Shown: positions 36,013-44,873 of the stretch, piece by piece
How positions within the stretch are numbered: position 1 is the stretch's first letter
Layout of the letters: each line of letters begins with the position of its first letter
Source: Salinicola socius
GTDB taxonomy: Bacteria; Pseudomonadota; Gammaproteobacteria; Pseudomonadales; Halomonadaceae
Assembly (NCBI RefSeq): GCF_001937195.1
Contig: NZ_MSDO01000007.1
Span: 80,440 to 144,439, forward strand
Length of the DNA stretch: 64,000 nucleotides
Reading direction: 5' to 3'
Translations under genes and position numbers: made by a program
Notes under the pieces: generated by a model
Database searches by the model: none
Seen by the model: the letters and a program-made list of their open reading frames with translations, nothing else
Told to the model about the DNA's origin: nothing

Positions 36013-39000
36013 ATGAACTTTTCCCGCTTTTTCGTGGACCGGCCGATCTTCGCCGCGGTGCTGTCCATCGTCATCTTCGCGGTGGGCGCGATCTCCATCC
36101 CCAATCTGCCGATCGGGGAGTATCCGGAGGTGGTGCCGCCCTCGGTGCTGGTCCGCACGACCTATCCCGGCGCCAACCCCAAGGAGATCGCGGAGACCGT
36201 GGCCACGCCGCTGGAGGAGGCGATCACCGGCGTCGAGAACATGATGTACTACAAGTCCGTGGCCGGCTCCGATGGCGTGCTGCAGATGACCATCACCTTC
36301 CAGCCCGGCACCGATCCCGAGCAGGCGACCGTACGCGTCCAGAACCGGGTCAGCCAGGCGCTGGCAAGACTGCCGGAAGCGGTGCGGCGACAGGGCGTGA
36401 CCACCCAGAAGCAGTCCCCCACCTTCCTGATGGTGGTCCACCTGGTGTCGCCGGATGACAGCTACGACACGCTCTACCTGCGCAACTACGCGCGCCTGCA
36501 CGTGCGCGACCAGTTGGCGAAGATCTCTGGCGTCGGCGAGGCGCAGCTGTTCGGCGGCGGCGACTACGCCATGCGCGCCTGGCTGGACCCCGATCGCATC
36601 GCTTCCCATGGCCTGACCGCCGGCGACGTGGTCGCGGCCATGCGCGAGCAGAACGTCCAGGTCTCCGCCGGTCAGATCGGTGCCGAGCCCACCCCGCATA
36701 GTGATTTCCTGACCCTGATCAATGCCAAGGGCCGCCTGTCCACCGAGCAGGAGTTCGGCAACATCGTGCTCAAGGTCGGCGCGGACGGCGAAGTCCTGCG
36801 GCTGCGGGACGTCGCTCGTCTGGAATTGGGCGCAGGCGACTACACGCTGCGCGCCAGCCTCGACGGCAAGGATGCAGTGGCGATCGGTATCTTCCAGTCG
36901 CCCGGCGCCAATGCGCTGCAGATCCGCGACCAGGTGATCCGTACCATGGACGAGCTGGCCACCCAGTTCCCGCCGGGAGTGGAGTATCGCACCGTCTATG
37001 ACACCACGCTGTTCGTGACCGACTCGATCCGCTCGGTGATTCAGACGCTGCTGGAAGCGATCCTGCTGGTGGTGCTGGTGGTAACGCTGTTCCTGCAAAC
37101 CTGGCGCGCCTCGCTGATTCCGCTGCTGGCGGTGCCGGTCTCGGTGGTGGGCACGTTCTCGGTGCTGTTGCTGCTGGGGTATTCGATCAACACGCTGACG
37201 CTGTTCGGGCTGGTGCTGGCGATCGGCATCGTCGTCGACGACGCCATCGTGGTGGTGGAGAACGTGGAGCGCAACATCGGCCAGGGACTGGCACCGCGAG
37301 CCGCCGCCCACCAGGCGATGCGCGAGGTCTCCGGCCCGATCGTCGCCATCGGTCTGGTGCTGTGTGCAGTGTTCGTGCCGATGGCGTTCCTGTCCGGCGT
37401 CACCGGCCAGTTCTACCGCCAGTTCGCGGTGACCATCGCCATCTCCACCGTGATCTCCACCGTCAACTCGTTGACGCTCTCGCCGGCGCTGGCCGCGATG
37501 CTGCTCAGGCCTCACGACGCCCCGAAAGATCGCCTGACCCTAGTGATCGACTTTCTGTTCGGGTGGCTGTTCAGACCGTTCAACCGCTTCTTCAACGCCG
37601 GCTCGAATCGCTACCAGGGCGTGGTCTCGGGCAGCCTGCGCCGTCGCGGCGCGGTGTTCCTGGTCTATCTGATTCTGCTGGGCACCACCGGCTATCTGTT
37701 CAAGCTGGTGCCGCCGGGGTTCATCCCGGTCCAGGACAAGATGTACCTGATCGCCGGCGTGAAACTGCCGGAGGGCGCCTCGCTGGAGCGCACCGATGAT
37801 CTGCTGCGCCAGGTGGTGGATATCGCCATGGAGACCGACGGCGTCGAGCACGCGATCTCGTTCCCGGGGCTCAACGCGCTGCAGTTCACCAACACCGCCA
37901 ACACCGGGCTGGCGTTTCTGACCCTGAAGCCGTTCGATCAGCGCACCCGCACCGCGGCGGAGATCAACGCCGAGATCGCGGGCAAGATCAGTGGCCTCAA
38001 GGACGGCATCGCGTTCTCGTTCATGCCGCCGCCGATCCTCGGGCTAGGCAACGGTTCGGGCTATCAGCTGTTCATCGAGGATCGCGGCGGACTCGGCTAC
38101 GGCCCGCTGCAGGAAGCGGTGACCGCGTTCCAGGGCGCGGTGGTGCAGACGCCGGGGATGAGCTATCCGATCACCAGCTATCAGGCCAACGTGCCCCAGC
38201 TCGATGCCGAGGTGGACCGACTCAAGGCCAAGACCCAGGGCGTGGCGGTGAGCGACCTGTTCGATACCCTGCAGACCTATCTGGGATCCACTTACGTCAA
38301 CGATTTCAATACGTTCGGCCGCACCTGGCAGGTCATCGCCCAGGCCGATGCCCCCTACCGCGACAGCGTCGAGGATATCGCCCGGCTGCGCACCCGCAAC
38401 GCCCAGGGCGAGATGGTGCCGATCGGCTCGATGATCGATATCCATCAGAGCTTCGGCCCCGATCCGGTGCTGCGTTTCAACGGCTACCCGGCCGCGGATC
38501 TGGCCGGCGAAGCCGACCCCCGGGTGCTCTCGTCGCCTCAGGCGATGAGCGCCTTGACCGATATCGGCGAGCGCGTACTGCCGGATGGCATCGACTTCGA
38601 ATGGACCGACCTGAGCTATCAGCAGTCCACTCAGGGCAACGCCGCGCTGGTGGTATTCCCGCTGGCGGTCATGCTGGTGTTCCTGGTGCTGGCCGCGCTC
38701 TACGAGAGCTGGACATTGCCGCTGGCGGTGATCCTGATCGTGCCGATGTGTCTGCTGTCGGCACTCGTCGGCGTCAAGATTTCCGGCGGCGACACCAACG
38801 TCTTCGTCCAGGTGGGCCTGGTGGTGCTGATCGGGCTGGCCTGCAAGAACGCCATCCTGATCGTCGAATTCGCCCGCGAGCTCGAGTTCCAGGGTCGCAG
38901 CGTGGTGGAAGCGGCGCTGGAAGCCTGCCGGCTGCGTCCGATCATCATGACCTCGATCACCTTCACCGCGGCAGTGATACCGCTGGCGCTGGGCCACGGC

Positions 39001-39189
39001 GCCGGCGCCGAGGTGCGTCAGGCCCTGGGCATCGCCGTCTTTGCCGGGATGCTCGGCGTGACCCTGTTCGGGCTGTTGCTGACCCCGGTCTTCTACGTGG
39101 CGCTGCGCAAGCTGGCCGGTCCGCTCAGCCAGGGGCACGGCTCGACGATGGAAGGCGAAGACCAGCACCCCCACAACGACCCTGCCTGA
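36013..39189 (+). CDS. RND efflux pump, inner-membrane HAE1-type permease
   Basis: A 1058-residue proton-driven multidrug exporter of the AcrB/MexF class. It opens MNFSRFFVDRPIFAAVLSIV. Visible landmarks are PTYPGANPKEIAETVATPLEEAITG-like porter sequence, the TM4 proton-relay motif GIVVDDAIVVVENVERN (two adjacent Asp), the FLSGVTGQFYRQFAVTIA repeat and C-terminal GLACKNAILIVEFARELE. The closest family by pattern is MexF/OqxB-like. ATG 36013 with AGGAG; an upstream in-frame start at 35965 would run through the hairpin and lacks a ribosome site. Co-transcribed with the adaptor. Confidence 0.93.
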   Translation: MNFSRFFVDRPIFAAVLSIVIFAVGAISIPNLPIGEYPEVVPPSVLVRTTYPGANPKEIAETVATPLEEAITGVENMMYYKSVAGSDGVLQMTITFQPGTDPEQATVRVQNRVSQALARLPEAVRRQGVTTQKQSPTFLMVVHLVSPDDSYDTLYLRNYARLHVRDQLAKISGVGEAQLFGGGDYAMRAWLDPDRIASHGLTAGDVVAAMREQNVQVSAGQIGAEPTPHSDFLTLINAKGRLSTEQEFGNIVLKVGADGEVLRLRDVARLELGAGDYTLRASLDGKDAVAIGIFQSPGANALQIRDQVIRTMDELATQFPPGVEYRTVYDTTLFVTDSIRSVIQTLLEAILLVVLVVTLFLQTWRASLIPLLAVPVSVVGTFSVLLLLGYSINTLTLFGLVLAIGIVVDDAIVVVENVERNIGQGLAPRAAAHQAMREVSGPIVAIGLVLCAVFVPMAFLSGVTGQFYRQFAVTIAISTVISTVNSLTLSPALAAMLLRPHDAPKDRLTLVIDFLFGWLFRPFNRFFNAGSNRYQGVVSGSLRRRGAVFLVYLILLGTTGYLFKLVPPGFIPVQDKMYLIAGVKLPEGASLERTDDLLRQVVDIAMETDGVEHAISFPGLNALQFTNTANTGLAFLTLKPFDQRTRTAAEINAEIAGKISGLKDGIAFSFMPPPILGLGNGSGYQLFIEDRGGLGYGPLQEAVTAFQGAVVQTPGMSYPITSYQANVPQLDAEVDRLKAKTQGVAVSDLFDTLQTYLGSTYVNDFNTFGRTWQVIAQADAPYRDSVEDIARLRTRNAQGEMVPIGSMIDIHQSFGPDPVLRFNGYPAADLAGEADPRVLSSPQAMSALTDIGERVLPDGIDFEWTDLSYQQSTQGNAALVVFPLAVMLVFLVLAALYESWTLPLAVILIVPMCLLSALVGVKISGGDTNVFVQVGLVVLIGLACKNAILIVEFARELEFQGRSVVEAALEACRLRPIIMTSITFTAAVIPLALGHGAGAEVRQALGIAVFAGMLGVTLFGLLLTPVFYVALRKLAGPLSQGHGSTMEGEDQHPHNDPA

Positions 39190-39276
39190 TCGGGAGCCGC
39201 GGTCAAACCGGCAAACCGTTGGCAACGGGGGGAACGATGCGCCATCCTGCTGGCAACGCTACAGGGGGCCGCTATC

Positions 39277-39801
39277 GTGACCGTTTCTCGCCGACTCTTC
39301 TTTGCCTTGTGGCCCGACGACGCCAGTCGCCGGGCGCTGGCCGACGAGGCCGCGCGGCTGGCACCGCTCTGTGGCGGCTACCCGCTGCCGGCGGAGAACA
39401 TGCATGTCACGCTGGCGTTCCTGGGCAGTGTCGACGAGGTCCGGCTCGCCCCCCTCGTGGACCTCGCGCAGGGCTGGCCGGCACTGCGCGGCGAGTGGAG
39501 ACTGGACCGACTGGGCCATTTTCCCCAGCCCCGCATCGTCTGGGCCGGCAGCCAGACGCCGAACGACGCGCTCCTGACGCTCGATACCGAGCTCTGGCGG
39601 GCGCTGTCCCGCCACGGCTTCACCGCGCCGCAACGTGAATTCACCCCGCATGTCAGTCTGGTACGTCAGGCCGGCCGCGCGGCGACAAGGACCACACTGA
39701 CCACTCCCGTCATCTGGCGATACGACCACCTCGCGCTGGTCGAGTCCCGACTCGACGGTGAGGCGTCGCGCTACCTGACGCTGGCTCACGGCCAATCCTG
39801 A
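39277..39801 (+). CDS. thpR: RNA 2',3'-cyclic phosphodiesterase (2H family)
   Basis: A 174-residue two-histidine phosphoesterase (ThpR/LigT). Both catalytic motifs are present: HVTLAFLG (about residue 43) and HVSLVR (about residue 125). It hydrolyses 2',3'-cyclic phosphate ends in vitro; its physiological RNA target is uncertain. The GTG at 39277 gives MTVSRRLFFALWP, the standard N-terminus. It is convergent with phnP, seven bases apart. Whether placement beside PhnP (which opens a ribosyl 1,2-cyclic phosphate) is meaningful is unclear. Confidence 0.9.
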   Translation: MTVSRRLFFALWPDDASRRALADEAARLAPLCGGYPLPAENMHVTLAFLGSVDEVRLAPLVDLAQGWPALRGEWRLDRLGHFPQPRIVWAGSQTPNDALLTLDTELWRALSRHGFTAPQREFTPHVSLVRQAGRAATRTTLTTPVIWRYDHLALVESRLDGEASRYLTLAHGQS

Positions 39802-39808
39802 CCAAGGT

Positions 39809-40612
39809 TCAGAACAGAATCTGCAGATTGTCAGAAGCCAACTCCACGCCCTCCGGCAGGATTCGGGAAGTCGCCATGAAGTCGGCATCCAGCTCGTGAC
39901 TGATATGGGTCAGCCAGGCGCGAGACGGCTGGATTCGCTCGATGATCTCCAGCGCCATGGCGACGTTGTTGTGGTTGCGGGGCGTGGTATGCGACTCCGG
40001 GTGCGGGGAGTCATCAGACTCCGGATTCGGGGAGTGATAAGAGTCGGGATGAGTCGCATCGACCACCACGCCATGGGGCCGCCATTCGCTCAGAAAGCGT
40101 TCGGTGGCACCGGGCAGGCCCACGGTGTCGCACAGCCAGGCCAGCCGGTTGACGCCGTCTTCGATCGCGTAGCCCAGCGTCGGCTTGCTGTGGTTGAGCG
40201 GCAGCGGCGTGACCTCGAGCCGCCCCAGCTGCAGTGTCCGGAACGGCTTCAGACCGGGCTGGAAGTCGAGAATGCCGGGGTTCCTGTGCAGGTCGGCGCA
40301 GCCTTGAGGATCCTTGGGACCGTAAACCGGAATCGATTCGCCCCGGCCCCAGCGCAGGTGCAAAAGCCCCTGCACGTGATCGGCGTGATAGTGAGTCAGC
40401 AGGATGGCGGCAGGGCGCTGACGCTCGCAGCGGGCGGCCAGATCCATGCGCCCGGCGTCGATCAGGATCAGTTCCCCATCGAGTTCGATCTCGCCGCAAC
40501 AGGGCTCTCGGCGGTGGCAGCTCAGCAGCCGTGCCCGCTGGCAGGCCAGGCAGTCGCAGCCGAAACAGGGAACCTGCGCGCTGTCACCGGTGCCGGCGAA
40601 GCGCAGCTTCAC
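39809..40612 (-). CDS. phnP: Phosphoribosyl 1,2-cyclic phosphate phosphodiesterase
   Basis: A 267-residue metallo-beta-lactamase-fold enzyme. It opens the 5-phosphoribosyl 1,2-cyclic phosphate made by PhnJ to ribose 1,5-bisphosphate. The metal motif is LLTHYHADHVQG (about 71-82). A zinc-finger-like CFGCDCLACQ sits near the N-terminus, and LPLNHSK, CDTVGLP and WLTHISHELD follow. An extra Ser/Pro/His-rich insert, YHSPNPES-DDSPHPES, lies between DATHPDS and the PRNHNN motif and comes from a 24-base tandem repeat. The GTG start at 40612 overlaps the phnN stop (GTGA). Last gene of the operon. Confidence 0.92.
   Translation of the reverse strand: MKLRFAGTGDSAQVPCFGCDCLACQRARLLSCHRREPCCGEIELDGELILIDAGRMDLAARCERQRPAAILLTHYHADHVQGLLHLRWGRGESIPVYGPKDPQGCADLHRNPGILDFQPGLKPFRTLQLGRLEVTPLPLNHSKPTLGYAIEDGVNRLAWLCDTVGLPGATERFLSEWRPHGVVVDATHPDSYHSPNPESDDSPHPESHTTPRNHNNVAMALEIIERIQPSRAWLTHISHELDADFMATSRILPEGVELASDNLQILF
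39993..40056 (-). repeat. 24-base imperfect tandem repeat inside phnP
   Basis: Two complete copies (39993-40016 and 40017-40040, beginning GACTCCGG on the plus strand) and a degenerate partial third (to 40056). They encode an 8-residue repeat in phnP and keep the frame. Confidence 0.75.
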
Positions 40613-41160
40613 GCCGGATCGTCCGCTACGGGGGCGGCGTCGAGCCAGGCTTCGAGTGTCTTGACGCCCTCCGCCAGCGCGCCGCCGTTGTCGATTCGAG
40701 CGACCCCGGAAAGCGCGTGTTCCTCGCAGCTTCGTGCCAGTCGCGCCTCGACCTCGGCCAGCGTCTCGCGTCCGCGAGCGATCAGGCGTCGGCGCAGCAC
40801 CTCGGCGTCCGCCACCACCAGCAGCGGCACCAATGCCGCGCCGAATCGCTCGCGCGCCCTTTCCAGCGCGCGGCGACTGCCGTTGAGCACCACCGTGTGC
40901 CCCGCCGCCAGCCACGCTTCGATCTCGGCGCCGACGCCGTAGTCGAGCTCATGTGCGCGCCACGAGAGACAGAACAGCCCCCGCTCGCGCCGCCAGTGGA
41001 ATGCCTCGCGTGAGAGTTCGACACAGTTCTCCGCCCCGCCGCTGGCCCGGGTGATATAGCGATGCGCCACCAGCGCGTCCGGACGACGCCGTGCCAGCTC
41101 GCGCAGCAGGCTGTCCTTGCCGACGCCGCTGGCGCCCATGAGGTAGATCAGACGCGACAT
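40609..41160 (-). CDS. phnN: Ribose 1,5-bisphosphokinase
   Basis: A 183-residue P-loop kinase that converts ribose 1,5-bisphosphate to PRPP, the last step returning the C-P lyase ribose to metabolism. Walker A is GASGVGKDSLL (residues 9-19), followed by HRYITRASGGAENCVELS and the LSWRAHELDYGV motif typical of PhnN. It overlaps phnP by four bases and follows phnM by 25 bases. Confidence 0.93.
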   Translation of the reverse strand: MSRLIYLMGASGVGKDSLLRELARRRPDALVAHRYITRASGGAENCVELSREAFHWRRERGLFCLSWRAHELDYGVGAEIEAWLAAGHTVVLNGSRRALERARERFGAALVPLLVVADAEVLRRRLIARGRETLAEVEARLARSCEEHALSGVARIDNGGALAEGVKTLEAWLDAAPVADDPA

Positions 41161-41185
41161 CTCGGACCTCTCGGAAAATACGCCA

Positions 41186-42334
41186 TCAATGAACCTGCCT
41201 GCCCGCGGTCCACACCCGTCTCAGGATGGGATGATCGTCGATCAACCGCACCCGCAATAGATCGGCGCGCAGCCCCGCTGCCAGACGACCGCGATCGTCG
41301 AGCCCTACCGCTTCGGCCGGTATCCGTGTCGCGGTGGCGACCGCCCGGGGCAACGCGTAGCCGTTCTCCATCGCCGCCACCCGGAACACGGCATCGAGCA
41401 GCGCCGCCGGATAGTAATCCGACGACAGGATATCCAGCACGCCCAGCTCGACCAGATCGGCAGCGGCGATATTGCCGGAGTGGGAACCGCCGCGAACCAC
41501 GTTGGGCGCGCCCATCATCACCGCCATGCCGGCCCGGTGGGAGGCCTCGGCCGCTTCGCGGGTGGTGGGAAATTCGGCGACGCGAGTGCCGTACTCGTGG
41601 CTTTCGGCGACATGCTCGACGGTGGCGTCGTCGTGGCTGGCGATCGCCAGGCCGCGTTCGCGACAGCTGGCCGCAATGGCACGACGATGCTCGGCGCTGT
41701 AGCGCTGGCTGTTGTCGATCTGTGTCGCCATGAAAGCGTTCATCGCTGCGTCATCGAGCTGGTACTTGCCCTGATAGTAGACGCGATACGCCTCGAGGCT
41801 GGCGAACTGGCGCTGACCGGGGGCGTGGTCCATCAGCGATACCAGGCCCAGCAATGGCGATGACGACAGCGCTTCGAACCGCGCCAGCGTGTTCGGGTGA
41901 CTGACCTCGCAGCGCAGGTGGAGGCGATGATCGACCCGCGCCAGGCCATCGTGGACGATCTGCGATAGCGCCTGACACATCTCGTCCAGCGCCCGGTGGC
42001 GCATGCTCTGCTCGTCCACGTCACCGATCGAGACCGCATCGAACACGGTGGTGATGCCGCTGGCCGCCATCTGGGCATCGTGAGCCAGTGCCGCCTGACG
42101 CCCCGGCCATTCGACCTTGGGCCGCGGCTGGAAATATTTCTCCATGTTGTCGGTGTGCAGCTCGACCAGCCCCGGCAGCAGCGTGTCGCCTTCGCAGTCG
42201 ACGGCGCCGGCGGCCTGGCTCGCGCCGTGGTCGATGGCCGCGATCCGGCCGTCGCGGATCACCAGCGTGCCGTCGATCACCTCGTCGTCGAGCACCAGCC
42301 TGGCGTGGGTCAGTATCTGTTCCTGCGCGCTCAT
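41186..42334 (-). CDS. phnM: Ribose 1-methylphosphonate 5-triphosphate diphosphatase
   Basis: A 382-residue amidohydrolase-fold enzyme that removes pyrophosphate from the PhnGHIL product. Signature segments are LPGLVELHTDNMEKYFQPRPK (metal site), ASHDDATVEH, MGAPNVVRGGSHSGN and DILSSDYYPAALL. Length and motifs match E. coli PhnM. ATG 42334 overlaps the phnL stop by four bases (ATGA), which favours this start over longer in-frame readings inside phnL. Confidence 0.94.
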   Translation of the reverse strand: MSAQEQILTHARLVLDDEVIDGTLVIRDGRIAAIDHGASQAAGAVDCEGDTLLPGLVELHTDNMEKYFQPRPKVEWPGRQAALAHDAQMAASGITTVFDAVSIGDVDEQSMRHRALDEMCQALSQIVHDGLARVDHRLHLRCEVSHPNTLARFEALSSSPLLGLVSLMDHAPGQRQFASLEAYRVYYQGKYQLDDAAMNAFMATQIDNSQRYSAEHRRAIAASCRERGLAIASHDDATVEHVAESHEYGTRVAEFPTTREAAEASHRAGMAVMMGAPNVVRGGSHSGNIAAADLVELGVLDILSSDYYPAALLDAVFRVAAMENGYALPRAVATATRIPAEAVGLDDRGRLAAGLRADLLRVRLIDDHPILRRVWTAGRQVH

Positions 42335-43083
42335 GACAACGTCTCCTGGACGTCCCGGGTGAAAGAAGCGCGAGCGCCGAGGCTGTCGTCCAGCGGCAGC
42401 AGACGATCGGCGACCCGGTCGCGCACGTCCTCGTCGTGAAAGATGCCGAGCATCGCCGCACCGCGGGCCTTGGCCTCGCCGATCAGGGCGATCACCACGT
42501 CGCGATTGGTGGCATCCAGCGACGCGGTGGGTTCGTCGAGCAGCAGCAACGGATGCTCGCCGATGAACCCGCGAGCGATGTTGACGCGCTGCTGTTCGCC
42601 GCCGGAGAAGGTACCGGGCGGCAGCTGCCACAACCTTTCGGGCAGGTTGAGCCGGGCCAGCAGCGTCTCGGCCCGCTGGCGGGCATCCTGCTCGTCGGCG
42701 CCACGCGCCAGCAGCGGCTCCATCACCACGTCGACGGCGGCGACCCGCGGGACCACCCGCAGAAACTGGCTGACGTAGCCGATCACGTCGCGGCGCAGAC
42801 CGTGCCAGGCGTAGGCCGGCAGCGTCTCGAGGTCGAGCGTGCCATCGTCGAAATGCAGACGGATACGGCCCTGATCGATGCAGTAGTCGCCATGGAGCAT
42901 CTTCAACAGCGTGCTCTTGCCGATACCGCTGCGTCCGGCCAGCACCAGGCACTCGCCGGCATGCAGCGTCAGCGACAGATCGCGCATCACGTCGATTTCG
43001 AGCCCGCCCTGGCCGTGTAGCAGAAACTGCTTGTGCAACCCGCTCACCGTGAGGCGAGGTCGAGCGTTCGTCATGGAATGCAT
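42331..43083 (-). CDS. phnL: C-P lyase complex ABC-type subunit PhnL
   Basis: A 250-residue ABC-ATPase-like protein required with PhnGHI for coupling methylphosphonate to the ribose of ATP. Walker A is GRSGIGKSTLL, the signature FSGGEQQR and Walker B LLLLDEPTASLD. It is not a transporter ATPase despite the fold. I use ATG 43083, which has GGAGGAATTTC ahead; an alternative ATG at 43074 would remove three residues. It lies 13 bases after phnK. Confidence 0.93.
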   Translation of the reverse strand: MHSMTNARPRLTVSGLHKQFLLHGQGGLEIDVMRDLSLTLHAGECLVLAGRSGIGKSTLLKMLHGDYCIDQGRIRLHFDDGTLDLETLPAYAWHGLRRDVIGYVSQFLRVVPRVAAVDVVMEPLLARGADEQDARQRAETLLARLNLPERLWQLPPGTFSGGEQQRVNIARGFIGEHPLLLLDEPTASLDATNRDVVIALIGEAKARGAAMLGIFHDEDVRDRVADRLLPLDDSLGARASFTRDVQETLS

Positions 43084-43096
43084 TGAAATTCCTCCC

Positions 43097-43912
43097 TCAG
43101 GGCGTCAGGACAGAAGAAACCAGCAGCTGCGTATATTCGTGCTGCGGGTCATCGAGAATCTGATCGGTGAGGCCGGTCTCCACCACCTGACCGCGGCGCA
43201 TCACCATCAGCCGGTGGGCGAGCAGGCGCGCCACGGCGAGATCGTGGGTCACCAGCACCACCGAGAGACCGAGGCTTCTCACCAGCGTGCGCAGCATGTC
43301 GAGCAGGCGCGCCTGGACCGAGACGTCGAGTCCGCCGGTGGGCTCGTCCATGAACACCAGCCGCGGCCGGGTGACCAGGGTGCGGGCGATCTGCAGGCGC
43401 TGCTGCATGCCGCCGGAGAACGTGCGCGGCGCATCGTCGATACGCCCAGCATCGAGTTCGACCTGGCGCATCCACGCCTGGCCCGTCTCTCTGAGCTGGC
43501 CGTAGTGGCGCTGGCCCTGGGCCATCAGCCGCTCGCCGATGTTGGCCCCGGCGGAAACGCCCATGCGCAGGCCGTCGCGGGGATTCTGGTGCACCAGCCC
43601 CCACTCGAGGCGCAGCAGCGCCCGGCGCTGCGCCTCGCCGATGGCGTAGAGATCGAGCTCGGCCTCATCCCGGTCTAGCACGTCTTCTCCGGCATGCCGT
43701 CGATAGACCACGCGCCCGGCATCCGGCGCTTCGAGCCCGGCAAGCACGCGCAACAGCGTCGACTTGCCGGAGCCGGACTCGCCGACGATGCCCAGCACCT
43801 CTCCGGCATGCAGTTGAAAGTCGATCGCCTCGCAGCCCTTGGCCGGGCCGTAGAGTCGGGTGATGTCCTGAACGTCGAGCAGAACCGGACGTTCCAGTGC
43901 CGGCTTCTTCAT
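43097..43912 (-). CDS. phnK: C-P lyase complex ABC-type subunit PhnK
   Basis: A 271-residue ABC-ATPase that docks on the PhnGHIJ core through PhnJ. Walker A is [11 protein letters not shown], the signature FSGGMQQRLQ and Walker B LVFMDEPTGGLD. It resembles oligopeptide-type ATPases in sequence, as PhnK does elsewhere. ATG 43912 overlaps the phnJ stop (ATGA), which fixes the start. Confidence 0.94.
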   Translation of the reverse strand: MKKPALERPVLLDVQDITRLYGPAKGCEAIDFQLHAGEVLGIVGESGSGKSTLLRVLAGLEAPDAGRVVYRRHAGEDVLDRDEAELDLYAIGEAQRRALLRLEWGLVHQNPRDGLRMGVSAGANIGERLMAQGQRHYGQLRETGQAWMRQVELDAGRIDDAPRTFSGGMQQRLQIARTLVTRPRLVFMDEPTGGLDVSVQARLLDMLRTLVRSLGLSVVLVTHDLAVARLLAHRLMVMRRGQVVETGLTDQILDDPQHEYTQLLVSSVLTP

Positions 43913-44742
43913 GCCACTTCTCCCCGCCGGGTCTGGCAGTAGTCGGTATCGGAGCAGACGAACATCCGCCCGCCCTTGTCGTCGGTGATCACTTCGTCGA
44001 GATAGCTGTGATCGCTGCCGCACAGCGCGCAGCTATGCTCCCAGCGCTGGATCTCGAACGGATGGTCCTCGAAGTCGAGACTCTCGACCCGGGTGTAGGG
44101 CGGGATCGCGTAGAGCCGCTTCTCGCGACCGGCGCCGAACAGCATCAGCGCCGGATTGCCGTCGAGCTTGGGGTTGTCGAACTTGGGGATCGGCGACGGG
44201 TCCATCACGTAGCGCCCGTCCACCTTGACCGGATAGGCGTAGGTGGTGGCGATGTGGCCGTAGCGGGCGATGTCCTCGTAGAGCTTGACGTGCATCACGC
44301 CGTACTCCTCCAGCGCGTGCATCAGCCGGGTCTCCTGCTCGCTGGGCTCGATGAAGCGCAGCGGCTCGGGGATCGGCACCTGGAACACCAGAATCTGACC
44401 GCTTCGCAGCGGCGTCTCGGGAATCCGGTGGCGGGTCTGGATCACGTCCGCCGCGGTGGTCGCGGTGGTGGTCTCGACCCCGGCCACGCGCTGGAAAAAG
44501 TGGCGGATGCTGACCGCGTTGGTGGTGTCGTCGGCGCCTTGATCGATCACCTTGAGAATGTCGTCGGCCCCGAGAATACTGGCGGTGAGCTGCACGCCGC
44601 CGGTGCCCCAGCCGTAGGGCATCGGCATCTCGCGGCCGCCGAACGGCACCTGGTAGCCGGGAATCGCCACCGCCTTGAGCAGCGCACGGCGGATCATTCT
44701 TTTCGTCTGTTCGTCGAGGTAGGCGAAGTTGTATCCGTTCAT
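43909..44742 (-). CDS. phnJ: C-P lyase radical-SAM subunit PhnJ
   Basis: A 277-residue catalytic C-P lyase that cleaves the carbon-phosphorus bond of ribose 1-phosphonate 5-phosphate using a 4Fe-4S cluster and SAM. The four conserved cysteines are Cys238 and Cys241 (CALCGSDH), Cys263 and Cys269 (CSDTDYC), equivalent to 241/244/266/272 of E. coli. The N-terminus MNGYNFAYLDEQTKRMIRRA is standard. ATG 44742 has GGGAG. Unlike the other tight junctions of this operon, it is separated from the phnI coding end by the structured repeat. Confidence 0.96.
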   Translation of the reverse strand: MNGYNFAYLDEQTKRMIRRALLKAVAIPGYQVPFGGREMPMPYGWGTGGVQLTASILGADDILKVIDQGADDTTNAVSIRHFFQRVAGVETTTATTAADVIQTRHRIPETPLRSGQILVFQVPIPEPLRFIEPSEQETRLMHALEEYGVMHVKLYEDIARYGHIATTYAYPVKVDGRYVMDPSPIPKFDNPKLDGNPALMLFGAGREKRLYAIPPYTRVESLDFEDHPFEIQRWEHSCALCGSDHSYLDEVITDDKGGRMFVCSDTDYCQTRRGEVA

Positions 44743-44762
44743 ATTGAGCTCCCGAAACTAGC

Positions 44763-44873
44763 TGCGTCGCCGGATACGGCGTTAAACACGCCCTCAAAAT
44801 GCTCATTCATAACCCATGAACTCCGCTTTCTTGGTCGTGTTTGCCTTGTCCCAACTTCCTCGCTGACGTTTCT
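44763..44873 (-). repeat. Dispersed structured element, copy 2, fused to the phnI 3' end
   Basis: Second copy of the element at 5128-5238. Stem AAACACG/CGTGTTT (44784-44790 with 44836-44842), closing GGC/GCC (44778-44780 with 44843-44845) and hairpin TTCAT-AACCC-ATGAA (44806-44820). Relative to copy 1, six base pairs differ by changes on both sides that keep pairing. On the minus strand the element supplies the last phnI codons and its TGA (44807-44809, within the inner stem). Given on the minus strand because it is transcribed with the operon; it reads like copy 1 on the plus strand. Confidence 0.8.
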
